A DNA stretch of 6,575 nt from Selenomonadales bacterium (lineage in GTDB: Bacteria > Bacillota > Negativicutes > RGIG982). The stretch lies in assembly GCA_017390595.1 (NCBI GenBank), contig JAFPBC010000235.1, positions 1 to 6,575 of the forward strand, given 5' to 3'. The translations under genes and the position numbers were made by a program. Positions 1-6,070 of the stretch are shown in pieces (within the stretch, counting starts at the first letter, position 1; each line of letters starts with the position of its first letter). The notes beneath the pieces are model-generated. The model searched no databases, had not been told where the DNA came from, and saw only the letters and a program-made list of their open reading frames with translations.

Positions 1-1
1 G

Positions 2-1267
2 AAGGGGAGCGTGCTGTCGTGGGACATGGTGTCATGCGGGCGGTGCAAAGGCTATAAGCACCTTTTGCCTTCCCTGCGTGAGAAAATATATGTGCATCGT
101 CGCGCGCGTGCCAACCGTATCTGCCAAGCAGTCGTCACTATGCAGCCGCACCGCACTGCGTTCGGCGCATATCTCGGCCGTCTGACGGTCGCTCCGATAT
201 CGGGCATGGCGATACTCTCTCTTGTGGTGGCGATGCTGTACCTCTTCGTCGGCGTATTCGTCGCGCAGGATGTCGTCAATGTGACAGAAGGCTTCTTTAC
301 GGCGGTCTATGAGCCGTCGGTGCGTGCGCTCACCGCATCGTATATCTCTGCCGATACGGTTCTCTTCTCTCTTCTTGTCGGCGAGTACGGCATTTTTACG
401 ATGACGGTCACGTATCTCTTCGGACTGATATTACCGCTCGTGGCAGGATGCTGTCTCGCGCTTGCCGTCTTGGAAGATTCGGGATACTTACCGCGCCTTG
501 CCGCACTCGTTGACAGGCTGATGAGCATGATAGGGCTCAACGGACGAGCCGTCATTCCGCTCATCTTGGGATTCGGCTGTGTGACGATGGCAACGACTGC
601 CACACGTGTGATGACAACAGAACGTGAACGTACCATCGTCTGCACCTTGCTTGGGCTTGTCGTACCCTGCTCGGCACAGATGGGCATCATTGCCGCGCTC
701 TTGGCAAGACTGCCTGCGGAACAGATCGCCGTCTATATTACCGCGATGGCCGCCGTCTTTTTCATCGCGGGCAAGATGCTCTCTCTCTTTGTCGGCGGGC
801 AGACGAGCGACCTGTTCATCGACCTGCCTCCGCTTCGGTCACCGCGGGCGAAAAACATCATGCAAAAAGTCGCTGTCAAGACGGTGCGTTTCGTCCGCGA
901 GGGAGCAGGCGTGTTCGCGGGCGGGGGCATTTTTCTTACGATGCTCGATGAAGCGGGCGGACTTCGTCTGCTCGGCGAGATGCTCGCGCCCGTCACCGAA
1001 GGCATCCTTCACCTGCCGCGCGAGACGGCAAGCATCTTCCTCATGGGCATGGTGCGCCGAGACCTCGCCGCCGCAGGGCTGACAGACCTTGCCTTGACGG
1101 ACGGTCAGCTTACCGTCGCGCTTACCGTCATCACGCTGTTCGTGCCGTGCATCGCCACCGTTCTCATGATGGTCAAAGAACGCGGGCAGGCGGAAGGCAT
1201 CGCCATATGGCTCACCTCGCTCGTCACAGCGTTCGTCGTCGGGGGAGCGGTCGCGCGATGGATATGA
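2..1267 (+). CDS. feoB: FeoB-family ferrous iron transporter, C-terminal membrane part (5' end outside window)
   Basis: The frame is open at the left edge, so the GTG at 11 is not a credible start. The N-terminal GTPase domain must lie upstream, if the gene is intact. FeoB imports Fe(II) across the inner membrane under control of its cytoplasmic G domain. Visible here are a basic linker (about 80-150), a first hydrophobic helix (about 200-275) and two Gate-type membrane blocks. The first block has GFGC followed by VTMATTATR at 569-607 and VVPCSAQMG at 659-685. The second has MVRRDLAAAGL at 1049-1081 and then LFVPCIATVLMMVKERG near 1136-1186. E. coli-type FeoB instead has GFGCNVPA and SCSARLP motifs. 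This protein therefore matches the divergent FeoB branch with RRD-(Y/F)-GAAGL-like C-termini. The conserved Cys residues in GFGC, PCSA and VPC are retained. The metal could be Fe(II) or another divalent ion such as Mn(II). Family assignment is firm; substrate is inferred. Confidence 0.9.
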   Translation, partial: KGSVLSWDMVSCGRCKGYKHLLPSLREKIYVHRRARANRICQAVVTMQPHRTAFGAYLGRLTVAPISGMAILSLVVAMLYLFVGVFVAQDVVNVTEGFFTAVYEPSVRALTASYISADTVLFSLLVGEYGIFTMTVTYLFGLILPLVAGCCLALAVLEDSGYLPRLAALVDRLMSMIGLNGRAVIPLILGFGCVTMATTATRVMTTERERTIVCTLLGLVVPCSAQMGIIAALLARLPAEQIAVYITAMAAVFFIAGKMLSLFVGGQTSDLFIDLPPLRSPRAKNIMQKVAVKTVRFVREGAGVFAGGGIFLTMLDEAGGLRLLGEMLAPVTEGILHLPRETASIFLMGMVRRDLAAAGLTDLALTDGQLTVALTVITLFVPCIATVLMMVKERGQAEGIAIWLTSLVTAFVVGGAVARWI

Positions 1268-1268
1268 C

Positions 1269-1298
1269 AAAAAACTTACCTTTTCGGTAGCTTTTTTC
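1269..1298 (+). terminator. Probable intrinsic terminator after feoB
   Basis: It begins two bases after the feoB stop. An A6 run plus CTTACC pairs with GGTAGC plus a T6 run around a TTTTC loop. The stem has one C-C mismatch and one T-G wobble, with ACC/GGT closing the loop. The trailing T run gives the U-tract. The A/T-rich lower stem resembles a bidirectional terminator, but no gene converges from the right. Confidence 0.75.
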
Positions 1299-1332
1299 TT
1301 TTATTGCGCGCTCATACGTGGTAAAATAAAAG
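1299..1332 (+). promoter_or_regulatory. Possible sigma-70-type promoter for the ybaK operon
   Basis: The roughly 70 bases between the terminator and ybaK are A/T-rich compared with the surroundings and should carry the operon promoter. The best -10-like words are TAAAAT at 1322-1327 and the overlapping TAAAAG at 1327-1332. The latter sits 17 bases after a weak TTGCGC (1304-1309). Neither pair is close to consensus, so the placement is tentative. Confidence 0.25.
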
Positions 1333-1369
1333 GTAAACATATCACTACCAAACAAAGGAATGAAATAAC

Positions 1370-1849
1370 ATGGCGATCAACCGCGTAAGAACATATTTGA
1401 AACAATGGAACAAAGATACGAAGGTACAGGAATTCGACGCATCGAGTGCGACCGTAGCCGAAGCCGCTCTCGCGCTCGGTGTCGAAGAAGCCCGCATTGC
1501 CAAGAGCCTTGCGTTCAAGCTCGATGACGGTGCTGTCATGGTCGTCGCGGCAGGCGACGCGAAGGTGGACAACCGCGCGTACAAAGCACAGTTCGGCAAA
1601 AAAGCGAAGATGCTCACGCCCGAAGAGACGACAGAGCTCACGAGTCACGTCGTCGGCGGTGTCTGCCCGTTCGATGTACCGCCCACGACAAAAGTCTATC
1701 TCGACGTATCGCTTCAGCGATTCGATACGATATTCCCTGCCTGCGGAACGGCACATTCGGCGATCGAGCTGACATGCGATGAGCTTCATGAATGCTCTCA
1801 GTCGCTCGGCTGGGTCGATGTCTGCAAAAACTGGCGATCGGAGGAATAA
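1370..1849 (+). CDS. ybaK: YbaK/EbsC-family aminoacyl-tRNA deacylase
   Basis: This 159-residue single-domain protein has the usual length of the family, whose members hydrolyse mischarged aminoacyl-tRNAs in trans (Cys-tRNA-Pro for E. coli YbaK). Visible hallmarks are EFDASSATV (21-29), the RIAKSLAFK segment with the candidate catalytic Lys45, AGDAKVDN (61-68), GGVCPF (96-101) and the FPACGTAHSAIELT block (122-135). The sequence resembles the common Firmicutes/clostridial form ending in WVDVCKNW. Which mischarged tRNA it edits cannot be told from the sequence. The ATG at 1370 has AAAGGAA (1354-1360) about nine bases upstream. It opens a run of close-packed genes, and its last codons contain the ribosome binding site of the response regulator three bases downstream. 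A housekeeping proofreading gene heading a signalling operon probably reflects shared transcription rather than shared function. Confidence 0.92.
   Translation: MAINRVRTYLKQWNKDTKVQEFDASSATVAEAALALGVEEARIAKSLAFKLDDGAVMVVAAGDAKVDNRAYKAQFGKKAKMLTPEETTELTSHVVGGVCPFDVPPTTKVYLDVSLQRFDTIFPACGTAHSAIELTCDELHECSQSLGWVDVCKNWRSEE
1840..1845 (+). promoter_or_regulatory. Ribosome binding site of the response regulator, inside the end of ybaK
   Basis: GGAGGA lies in the last codons of ybaK, seven bases before the ATG at 1853. This fixes that start and suggests the two genes are read from one transcript. Confidence 0.8.
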
Positions 1850-1852
1850 AAT

Positions 1853-2521
1853 ATGAGACTGCTCCTCGTAGAAGACGAAAAACGACTCTCTGACGCGCTC
1901 GCCGCGATCCTGCGTAAAAAAGGCTACCAGGTAGACACCGCGCTCGACGGCGAAACGGGTCTCGACATGGCGGCAGAAGGCACGTACGACCTTCTCATCC
2001 TCGATCGTATGCTCCCGAAACGTGACGGGCTTTCCATCCTGCGCGAAGTGCGCGCGATGGGCTACGGTATGCCTGTCCTGTTCCTCACGGCAAAAGACAC
2101 GACAGACGACCGCGTGGAAGGTCTCGACGCAGGTGCCGACGACTATCTCGTCAAGCCGTTCGATACGCCCGAACTGCTTGCGCGTATCCGCTCGCTTCTT
2201 CGCCGCGCCGAAAAAGAAATGGTCGGCGACAAGCTGACAGGTGCGGGCGTCGTCCTCGACCCCTTGAAAGGCGAAGCAACATACAACGGCAAGACGATCA
2301 AGCTGACCGTCAAAGAAGCCGTCCTATTGGAACTTTTGATGAAAAACATCGGACAGGTCTTGTCAAAAGAACGTATCTTGGAACGTATCTGGGGCTACTC
2401 TGCCGATGTCGATACAGCCAACGTCGACTTGTATATCCACTACTTGCGTAAAAAGCTGACGAACGACCATATCAAGACGGTACGCGGTGTCGGCTACTAT
2501 TTCGACGGAAAGGTTGAGTAA
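1853..2521 (+). CDS. OmpR/PhoB-family response regulator
   Basis: This 222-residue cytoplasmic DNA-binding regulator has the family's usual length. The receiver domain (1-115) carries the acidic pair Glu7-Asp8, phospho-acceptor Asp51 in LLILDRMLP, switch Thr79 in LFLTAKD, Tyr98, and Lys101 in VKPF. All residues needed for phosphorylation are present. The C-terminal winged helix (about 128-220) has the LTVKEAVLLELLMKN, VLSKERILERIWGY, VDLYIHYLRKKL and IKTVRGVGYYF segments typical of OmpR-type effectors. The kinase gene starts one base after its stop, so the two form a cognate pair. The pair resembles the generic QseB/CusR/MprA-like group, and its target genes cannot be read directly. The MacAB-type pump genes downstream, and possibly its own operon, are reasonable candidates. 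Confidence 0.95.
   Translation: MRLLLVEDEKRLSDALAAILRKKGYQVDTALDGETGLDMAAEGTYDLLILDRMLPKRDGLSILREVRAMGYGMPVLFLTAKDTTDDRVEGLDAGADDYLVKPFDTPELLARIRSLLRRAEKEMVGDKLTGAGVVLDPLKGEATYNGKTIKLTVKEAVLLELLMKNIGQVLSKERILERIWGYSADVDTANVDLYIHYLRKKLTNDHIKTVRGVGYYFDGKVE
2507..2513 (+). promoter_or_regulatory. Ribosome binding site choosing the kinase start
   Basis: GGAAAGG ends nine bases before the ATG at 2523. It favours that start over the in-frame GTG at 2487, which would overlap the response regulator by 35 bases and has no comparable site. Confidence 0.65.
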
Positions 2522-2522
2522 G

Positions 2523-3779
2523 ATGGCAGTCGGATCGGAAAAACTCCTCGCACAGATGCGCCGCCGCTTAACGATGCAGAACCTCGGCATCGTCGCACTC
2601 ATCTTTATGATATTGACGGCCATCACGTACAGCTACGTCGACTACTCCCTGTATCGAACGAAACAAGAACGTATCGAAGCCGTATCGGAAGCGATGACAC
2701 AGCCCGACTGGGCACCGCGCAAAAGGCTGACCACCAGTCAGCGACCGAGTCTCGGCTATCTCCATATCGCGCCGAACGGCACGCTCCTCAGAGCCGCCTC
2801 GAACCTGCCGTTCGAGATGGAAGAATGGCGTGACTTTGCCGAACGAGCTGTCGGCGAACATGGTCACATCACCTACGGCGGTACGGATATCTACTATGCA
2901 TGGTCACAGTCTCCGTACGGATTGCGCGTCGTCGCCTTCGAAACGGATACGATGGAAAAAGCCATCCTCGACAACATCTTTTGGACATTCATCATAGCCG
3001 TCCTTTGCTCGCTCGGTGCCTTCTATCTGATGAGCCGATACCTCGCGGAAAAAGCGGTACGGCCGATCGAAACGGCATGGGCACAGCAGAAAGCATTTAT
3101 CGCGGATGCCTCGCATGAACTCAGGACACCGCTGACGGTCATTCGGACGAACCTCGACGTCGTCATGTGCAGTCCCGAAGAGACCGTCGAAGAACAGAAA
3201 GAATGGCTCGATAATATTCGTGAGGAAACGGACGAGATGAAAGAACTCGTCGAATCGCTCTTTTTCCTCGCGCAAGCCGATGCCCATCAACAACGACTCG
3301 AATGTGATTCGTTCGACTGTCGTGACATGATCGCGTCTGCTGTCCGTGCCTATACACCGATGGCGGAAGAAAAGGGCATCACGCTCACAGCCGACCTCGG
3401 CGAAGAAAACATCATCTGCGGAGACGACGGCAAACTGCGCCGCGTCCTGCGTGTCCTCGTCGAAAACGCCATCCGTCATACCGACGCGGGCGGCACCATC
3501 TCCGTCAAGCTGACAGACGACGGCAAAACATCCTGTCTCACCGTCACCGATACGGGCGAAGGCATCGCGCCCGACGCGCTCGGTCACTTGTTCGAGCGAT
3601 TTTATCAGGCGGACTCCTCACGCCGTAAAGGCGGGGCGGGGCTCGGACTTGCCATCGCCAAATGGATCGTCGAAGCACACGGCGGCACCATCTCGGCGGC
3701 AAGTATCCTCGGACAAGGGGCGACCTTTACCGTACGCTTGCCCAAAACAGGCATGAGCAAAGGAGGCACGAACGTATGA
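2523..3779 (+). CDS. Two-transmembrane sensor histidine kinase
   Basis: This 418-residue inner-membrane kinase is the partner of the upstream regulator. TM1 is at about 20-39, an external sensor region at about 41-150, and TM2 at about 151-171. The linker from TM2 to the H-box is only about 25 residues (LAEKAVRPIETAWAQQ), so a full HAMP domain is absent or much reduced. The HisKA H-box ADASHELRTPL holds phospho-acceptor His198. The ATP-binding domain has the N-box VLVENAIRHTD with Asn315, G1 DTGEGIAP with Asp343, F-box LFERFYQ (356-362) and G2 GGAGLGLAI (370-378). All catalytic elements are intact. The sensor region has no cysteine, matches no input fold I recognise, and does not reveal the signal. 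The start is the ATG one base after the regulator stop; a longer form from GTG 2487 is less likely. Its stop overlaps the rhodanese start. Confidence 0.95.
   Translation: MAVGSEKLLAQMRRRLTMQNLGIVALIFMILTAITYSYVDYSLYRTKQERIEAVSEAMTQPDWAPRKRLTTSQRPSLGYLHIAPNGTLLRAASNLPFEMEEWRDFAERAVGEHGHITYGGTDIYYAWSQSPYGLRVVAFETDTMEKAILDNIFWTFIIAVLCSLGAFYLMSRYLAEKAVRPIETAWAQQKAFIADASHELRTPLTVIRTNLDVVMCSPEETVEEQKEWLDNIREETDEMKELVESLFFLAQADAHQQRLECDSFDCRDMIASAVRAYTPMAEEKGITLTADLGEENIICGDDGKLRRVLRVLVENAIRHTDAGGTISVKLTDDGKTSCLTVTDTGEGIAPDALGHLFERFYQADSSRRKGGAGLGLAIAKWIVEAHGGTISAASILGQGATFTVRLPKTGMSKGGTNV
3761..3766 (+). promoter_or_regulatory. Ribosome binding site of the rhodanese gene, inside the kinase gene end
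   Basis: A perfect AGGAGG lies within the kinase's last codons, nine bases before the ATG at 3776. It selects this start over upstream in-frame candidates such as 3662, which would put an unrelated basic extension before the signal peptide. Confidence 0.8.
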
Positions 3780-4162
3780 ACATCGCGAAATATCTCTTAG
3801 GCACGCTCATTGCTTTTCTCTGCACGGCTTGCATGGCAAACCCGAGCGGAGCGGAACGCATCACCGCGCAGGAAGCCAAAGCACGCATGGAAAAGAATCC
3901 GCAGGCAATCGTCCTCGACGTCCGCACCGAAGCGGAATACAGAAGCGGCCATATCAAAGGCGCAGTCCTTCTTCCGCTCGACAGACTCGAAGCGGAAGCG
4001 TTGGCCGTACTTCCCAATAAAGAGGCAGAGATCCTCATCTACTGCCGAAGCGGAAGGAGAAGTGCCGACGCGGGCGAAATACTCGGCGCGCTCGGCTACA
4101 AGAACATCGCCGATTTCGGCGGGATACTGCTCTGGCCGTACGAAGTCGTGACCGAACCTTGA
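3776..4162 (+). CDS. Exported single-domain rhodanese-like protein
   Basis: This 128-residue protein has a hydrophobic N-terminal segment (about 4-19) followed by one rhodanese domain (about 28-126). Rhodaneses carry sulfane sulfur as a persulfide on an active-site cysteine and pass it to thiols or cyanide. The domain shows AIVLDVRTEAEYRSGHIKGA (44-63) and the active loop YCRSGRRS with catalytic Cys90, so it should be active. The N-terminus ends in CTAC with Cys19 as a possible lipidation site. Cys16 at the -3 position deviates from a standard lipobox, so it may be a lipoprotein, a cleaved secreted protein or membrane-anchored. Its ATG overlaps the kinase stop as ATGA, which suggests translational coupling. 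The partner is unknown; envelope sulfur transfer or redox sensing linked to the kinase is only inference. Confidence 0.88.
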   Translation: MNIAKYLLGTLIAFLCTACMANPSGAERITAQEAKARMEKNPQAIVLDVRTEAEYRSGHIKGAVLLPLDRLEAEALAVLPNKEAEILIYCRSGRRSADAGEILGALGYKNIADFGGILLWPYEVVTEP

Positions 4163-4190
4163 TTTTCAAAGAAAAAACCAAAACGAAGCA

Positions 4191-4201
4191 CATATGATAT
4201 G
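4191..4201. repeat. Near-palindrome CATAT-G-ATATG
   Basis: Two 5-base arms are perfectly inverted around one G. Overlapping it is a -10-like TATGAT. It could be part of an operator or simply chance in an A/T-rich stretch. Confidence 0.35.
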
Positions 4202-4210
4202 AGATAAGGA

Positions 4211-4229
4211 GAGCCGACACATTCGGCTC
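4211..4229 (+). repeat. Seven-bp perfect hairpin (GAGCCGA, CACAT loop, TCGGCTC)
   Basis: The arms at 4211-4217 and 4223-4229 are exactly complementary and GC-rich with a 5-base loop. No T run follows on either strand, so it is not a typical intrinsic terminator. It may be an mRNA processing or stabilising structure between the signalling and pump genes, or an operator-like site. Confidence 0.55.
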
Positions 4230-4288
4230 CGAGCAACATAACAGCGATCATTCGAACAGATAAGAAAGAATGAGTAGGAGGGATCGTC

Positions 4289-5335
4289 ATGGATAAGAAA
4301 AAATGGATAGCAGGAGCGATCATCCTTTGCCTTCTCGGCGGAGGCGGATATTGGTACTCCTCCTCGCAAACGGCAGTAGAGGAAACACAGCAGCAGATAA
4401 AAACAGTCGCCGTACAGCGCGGTGATGTTAAAACAGAAGTCTCGGCAACGGGCGCACTCTCGGCAGTCCGTTCCATCGAGATCAGCTCGAAAGTAACAGG
4501 TCGTATCACAGAGATGCGCGTCGAAGAGAACCAGCACGTACAGGCGGGCGAAGTCCTTGCCGTACTCGACTCGCGCGCGCTTCAGCAGACACTTGAACAG
4601 CTCCGCGTCAAAATGGACGTAGCGCAAGCGAACTACAAACGTGCGGAAGAACTCGTCGAGATCGGCGGATACTCTATCCAACAGCTTGACACCGCCCGCG
4701 AGAACTACGAAGTCGCACGCACCAACTACGAAAGCAAGCTCGCCGACCTCGGTGACTACACCATCACCACCCCGATCAGCGGTATCGTCATCGGCAAACC
4801 GCTCGAAGAAGGACAGACAGTCGTACAAGGTATCTCGGCGGCACAGGTCATGATGAAGATCGCCGACCTTACCGAAATGCAGATCGAAGCAGACGTTGAC
4901 GAAACAGACATCGGTAAAGTCAAAGTCGGTCAGAACGTGACCTTCACCATCGACACATACAGCGGCAAGACCTTCACAGGCACCGTAACGAAGATATCGA
5001 ACCAGTCCACCACGACGAACAACGTCATCTACTACACCGTATACGTAGCAGTCCACCCGACAAACTACGACCTCAAGCCCGACATGACGGCGCGTCTCGT
5101 CATCAACACGAACGAACGTCATAACGTGCTCTATCTCCCGAACGAAGCGGTCAAAGTCGTCAACGGCCAAGCGACCGTACAAGTTCTCGAAAAAGGCAAA
5201 CAAGTAACGAAAAACGTCACGACAGGCCTCTCGGGTGAAATGAGCACCGAGATCGTAGACGGTCTCTCCGAAGGCGATGAAGTCGTCCTTCCGACGAAAA
5301 AAACGAAAACTCGTACACCGATGAAGATGTTCTAA
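4289..5335 (+). CDS. Periplasmic adaptor (membrane fusion protein) of a MacAB-type pump
   Basis: This 348-residue protein is anchored by an N-terminal membrane helix (about 6-23) after MDKKK. It bridges an inner-membrane ABC permease to an exit duct. The order is as in HlyD/MacA-type adaptors: first lipoyl half (about 64-94, GRITEMRVEENQHVQAGEVL), alpha-helical hairpin (about 95-153), second lipoyl half (about 156-180, TITTPISGIVIGKPLEEGQT), beta-barrel (about 190-275) and membrane-proximal domain. The hairpin is fairly short (about 30 residues per arm). The tail is basic (PTKKTKTRTPMKMF). AGGAGGG (4276-4282) sits six bases before the ATG. The ATPase gene follows 18 bases after the stop. MacA is the nearest named relative, but substrate and outer-membrane partner are not visible. 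Confidence 0.93.
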   Translation: MDKKKWIAGAIILCLLGGGGYWYSSSQTAVEETQQQIKTVAVQRGDVKTEVSATGALSAVRSIEISSKVTGRITEMRVEENQHVQAGEVLAVLDSRALQQTLEQLRVKMDVAQANYKRAEELVEIGGYSIQQLDTARENYEVARTNYESKLADLGDYTITTPISGIVIGKPLEEGQTVVQGISAAQVMMKIADLTEMQIEADVDETDIGKVKVGQNVTFTIDTYSGKTFTGTVTKISNQSTTTNNVIYYTVYVAVHPTNYDLKPDMTARLVINTNERHNVLYLPNEAVKVVNGQATVQVLEKGKQVTKNVTTGLSGEMSTEIVDGLSEGDEVVLPTKKTKTRTPMKMF

Positions 5336-5353
5336 CCGCGAAGGAGGGATACT

Positions 5354-6070
5354 ATGAAACCGATCATTGAACTTTGCGGTATCAGCAAAATATACAACGC
5401 AGGCGAGCTCGCCGTCCGCGCCATCGACGACGTATCGCTCACCATCAACGAAGGCGAATTCACCGCCATCATGGGCCCGAGCGGCAGCGGCAAGTCCACC
5501 ATGCTCAACATCATCGGCTGTCTCGACAGACCGAGCCTCGGCTCGTATCTTTTAGACGGCATCGAAGTCAGCCAAATGAACGAAGACGACATCGCCTCTG
5601 TGCGCAACTCGAAAATAGGCTTCGTATTCCAGAACTTCAACCTTCTGCCGAAGCTCACCGCCGCGCAGAACGTCGCGCTTCCGCTCATCTACGCGGGCGT
5701 CCCTGTCAAAGAACGTATGGAACGTGCCGAAGAAGCACTCGCCAAAGTCGGCCTCGCCAAACGTATCCATCACAAACCGAACGAAGTATCGGGCGGTCAG
5801 CGTCAGCGTATCGCCATCGCGCGCGCGCTCATCAACCGTCCGCCGCTTCTCATCGCCGACGAACCGACAGGCAACCTCGATACGAAATCGAGCTACGAGA
5901 TCATGGCACTTTTCACCGAACTGCACCGAGCAGGTCACACCATCGTCATGGTCACGCACGAACCCGACATCGCCGAATACGCACAGCGCGTCATCGTATT
6001 CAAAGACGGCAAGATAGACTCCGACCGCTATAACGACAAACCGAAAACGGCAGAGGGGGCGACAGTATGA
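5354..6070 (+). CDS. ABC transporter ATPase, MacB/LolD type
   Basis: This 238-residue nucleotide-binding subunit of the pump has the standard length. Walker A GPSGSGKST is at 41-49, Q-loop Gln93 in FQNFNLL, signature VSGGQRQR (145-152), Walker B LLIADE (165-170) with catalytic Glu170, D-loop NLD (174-176) and switch His202 in VMVTHE. The segment EPTGNLDTKSS is typical of the MacB/LolD/FtsE-like group, in which ATP hydrolysis drives periplasmic conformational work rather than transport through the membrane. The signature begins with Val instead of the usual Leu, a common substitution. AAGGAGGG (5341-5348) lies five bases before the ATG. Unlike E. coli MacB, where ATPase and permease are fused, here they are separate proteins. 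The stop overlaps the permease start as ATGA. Confidence 0.96.
   Translation: MKPIIELCGISKIYNAGELAVRAIDDVSLTINEGEFTAIMGPSGSGKSTMLNIIGCLDRPSLGSYLLDGIEVSQMNEDDIASVRNSKIGFVFQNFNLLPKLTAAQNVALPLIYAGVPVKERMERAEEALAKVGLAKRIHHKPNEVSGGQRQRIAIARALINRPPLLIADEPTGNLDTKSSYEIMALFTELHRAGHTIVMVTHEPDIAEYAQRVIVFKDGKIDSDRYNDKPKTAEGATV
6052..6059 (+). promoter_or_regulatory. Ribosome binding site of the permease gene, inside the ATPase gene end
   Basis: AGAGGGGG lies in the last codons of the ATPase gene, seven bases before the ATG at 6067. It supports that start and coupled translation. Confidence 0.7.

Larger units (their letters stand above)
4163..4288 (+). other. 126-bp intergenic leader upstream of the pump genes
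   Basis: This is the largest gap in the right half. It begins A-rich (TTTTC AAA GAAAA at 4163-4175) and contains a near-palindrome and a hairpin, listed separately. It also holds two copies of AGATAAG (4202-4208, 4258-4264) and two of CATTCG (4220-4225, 4249-4254). I see no good sigma-70 promoter pair; the best -10-like word is TATGAT at 4193-4198, without a matching -35. The pump genes may have their own promoter here or be read through from the signalling operon. Confidence 0.5.

Noticed and set aside
11..13. GTG as the start of the FeoB frame
   Set aside because: The frame is open upstream to the window edge, and FeoB needs an N-terminal GTPase domain. Starting here would leave only the membrane part.
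2487..2489. GTG as the kinase start
   Set aside because: It would overlap the regulator gene by 35 bases without a good ribosome binding site. The ATG at 2523 has GGAAAGG at proper spacing and lies one base after the regulator stop.
2904..3587. 227-codon minus-strand frame opposite the kinase
   Set aside because: It is a shadow of the kinase gene with no ribosome binding site or recognisable domain, and the kinase motifs are intact on the + strand.
4211..4229. Intrinsic terminator between the rhodanese and adaptor genes
   Set aside because: The stem is good but no T run follows on either strand, so it lacks the second half of an intrinsic terminator.
4166..5203. 345-codon open frame on the minus strand opposite the adaptor gene
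   Set aside because: It is antisense to a gene with clear adaptor domains. Its protein is low in recognisable motifs and rich in Cys, Asp, Phe and Val. Long antisense frames arise from the C-ending codon bias of the real gene.
5374..6033. 219-codon frame on the + strand inside the ATPase gene
   Set aside because: The product is dominated by Arg and His repeats, the signature of a shifted frame, while the ATPase frame carries all ABC motifs.
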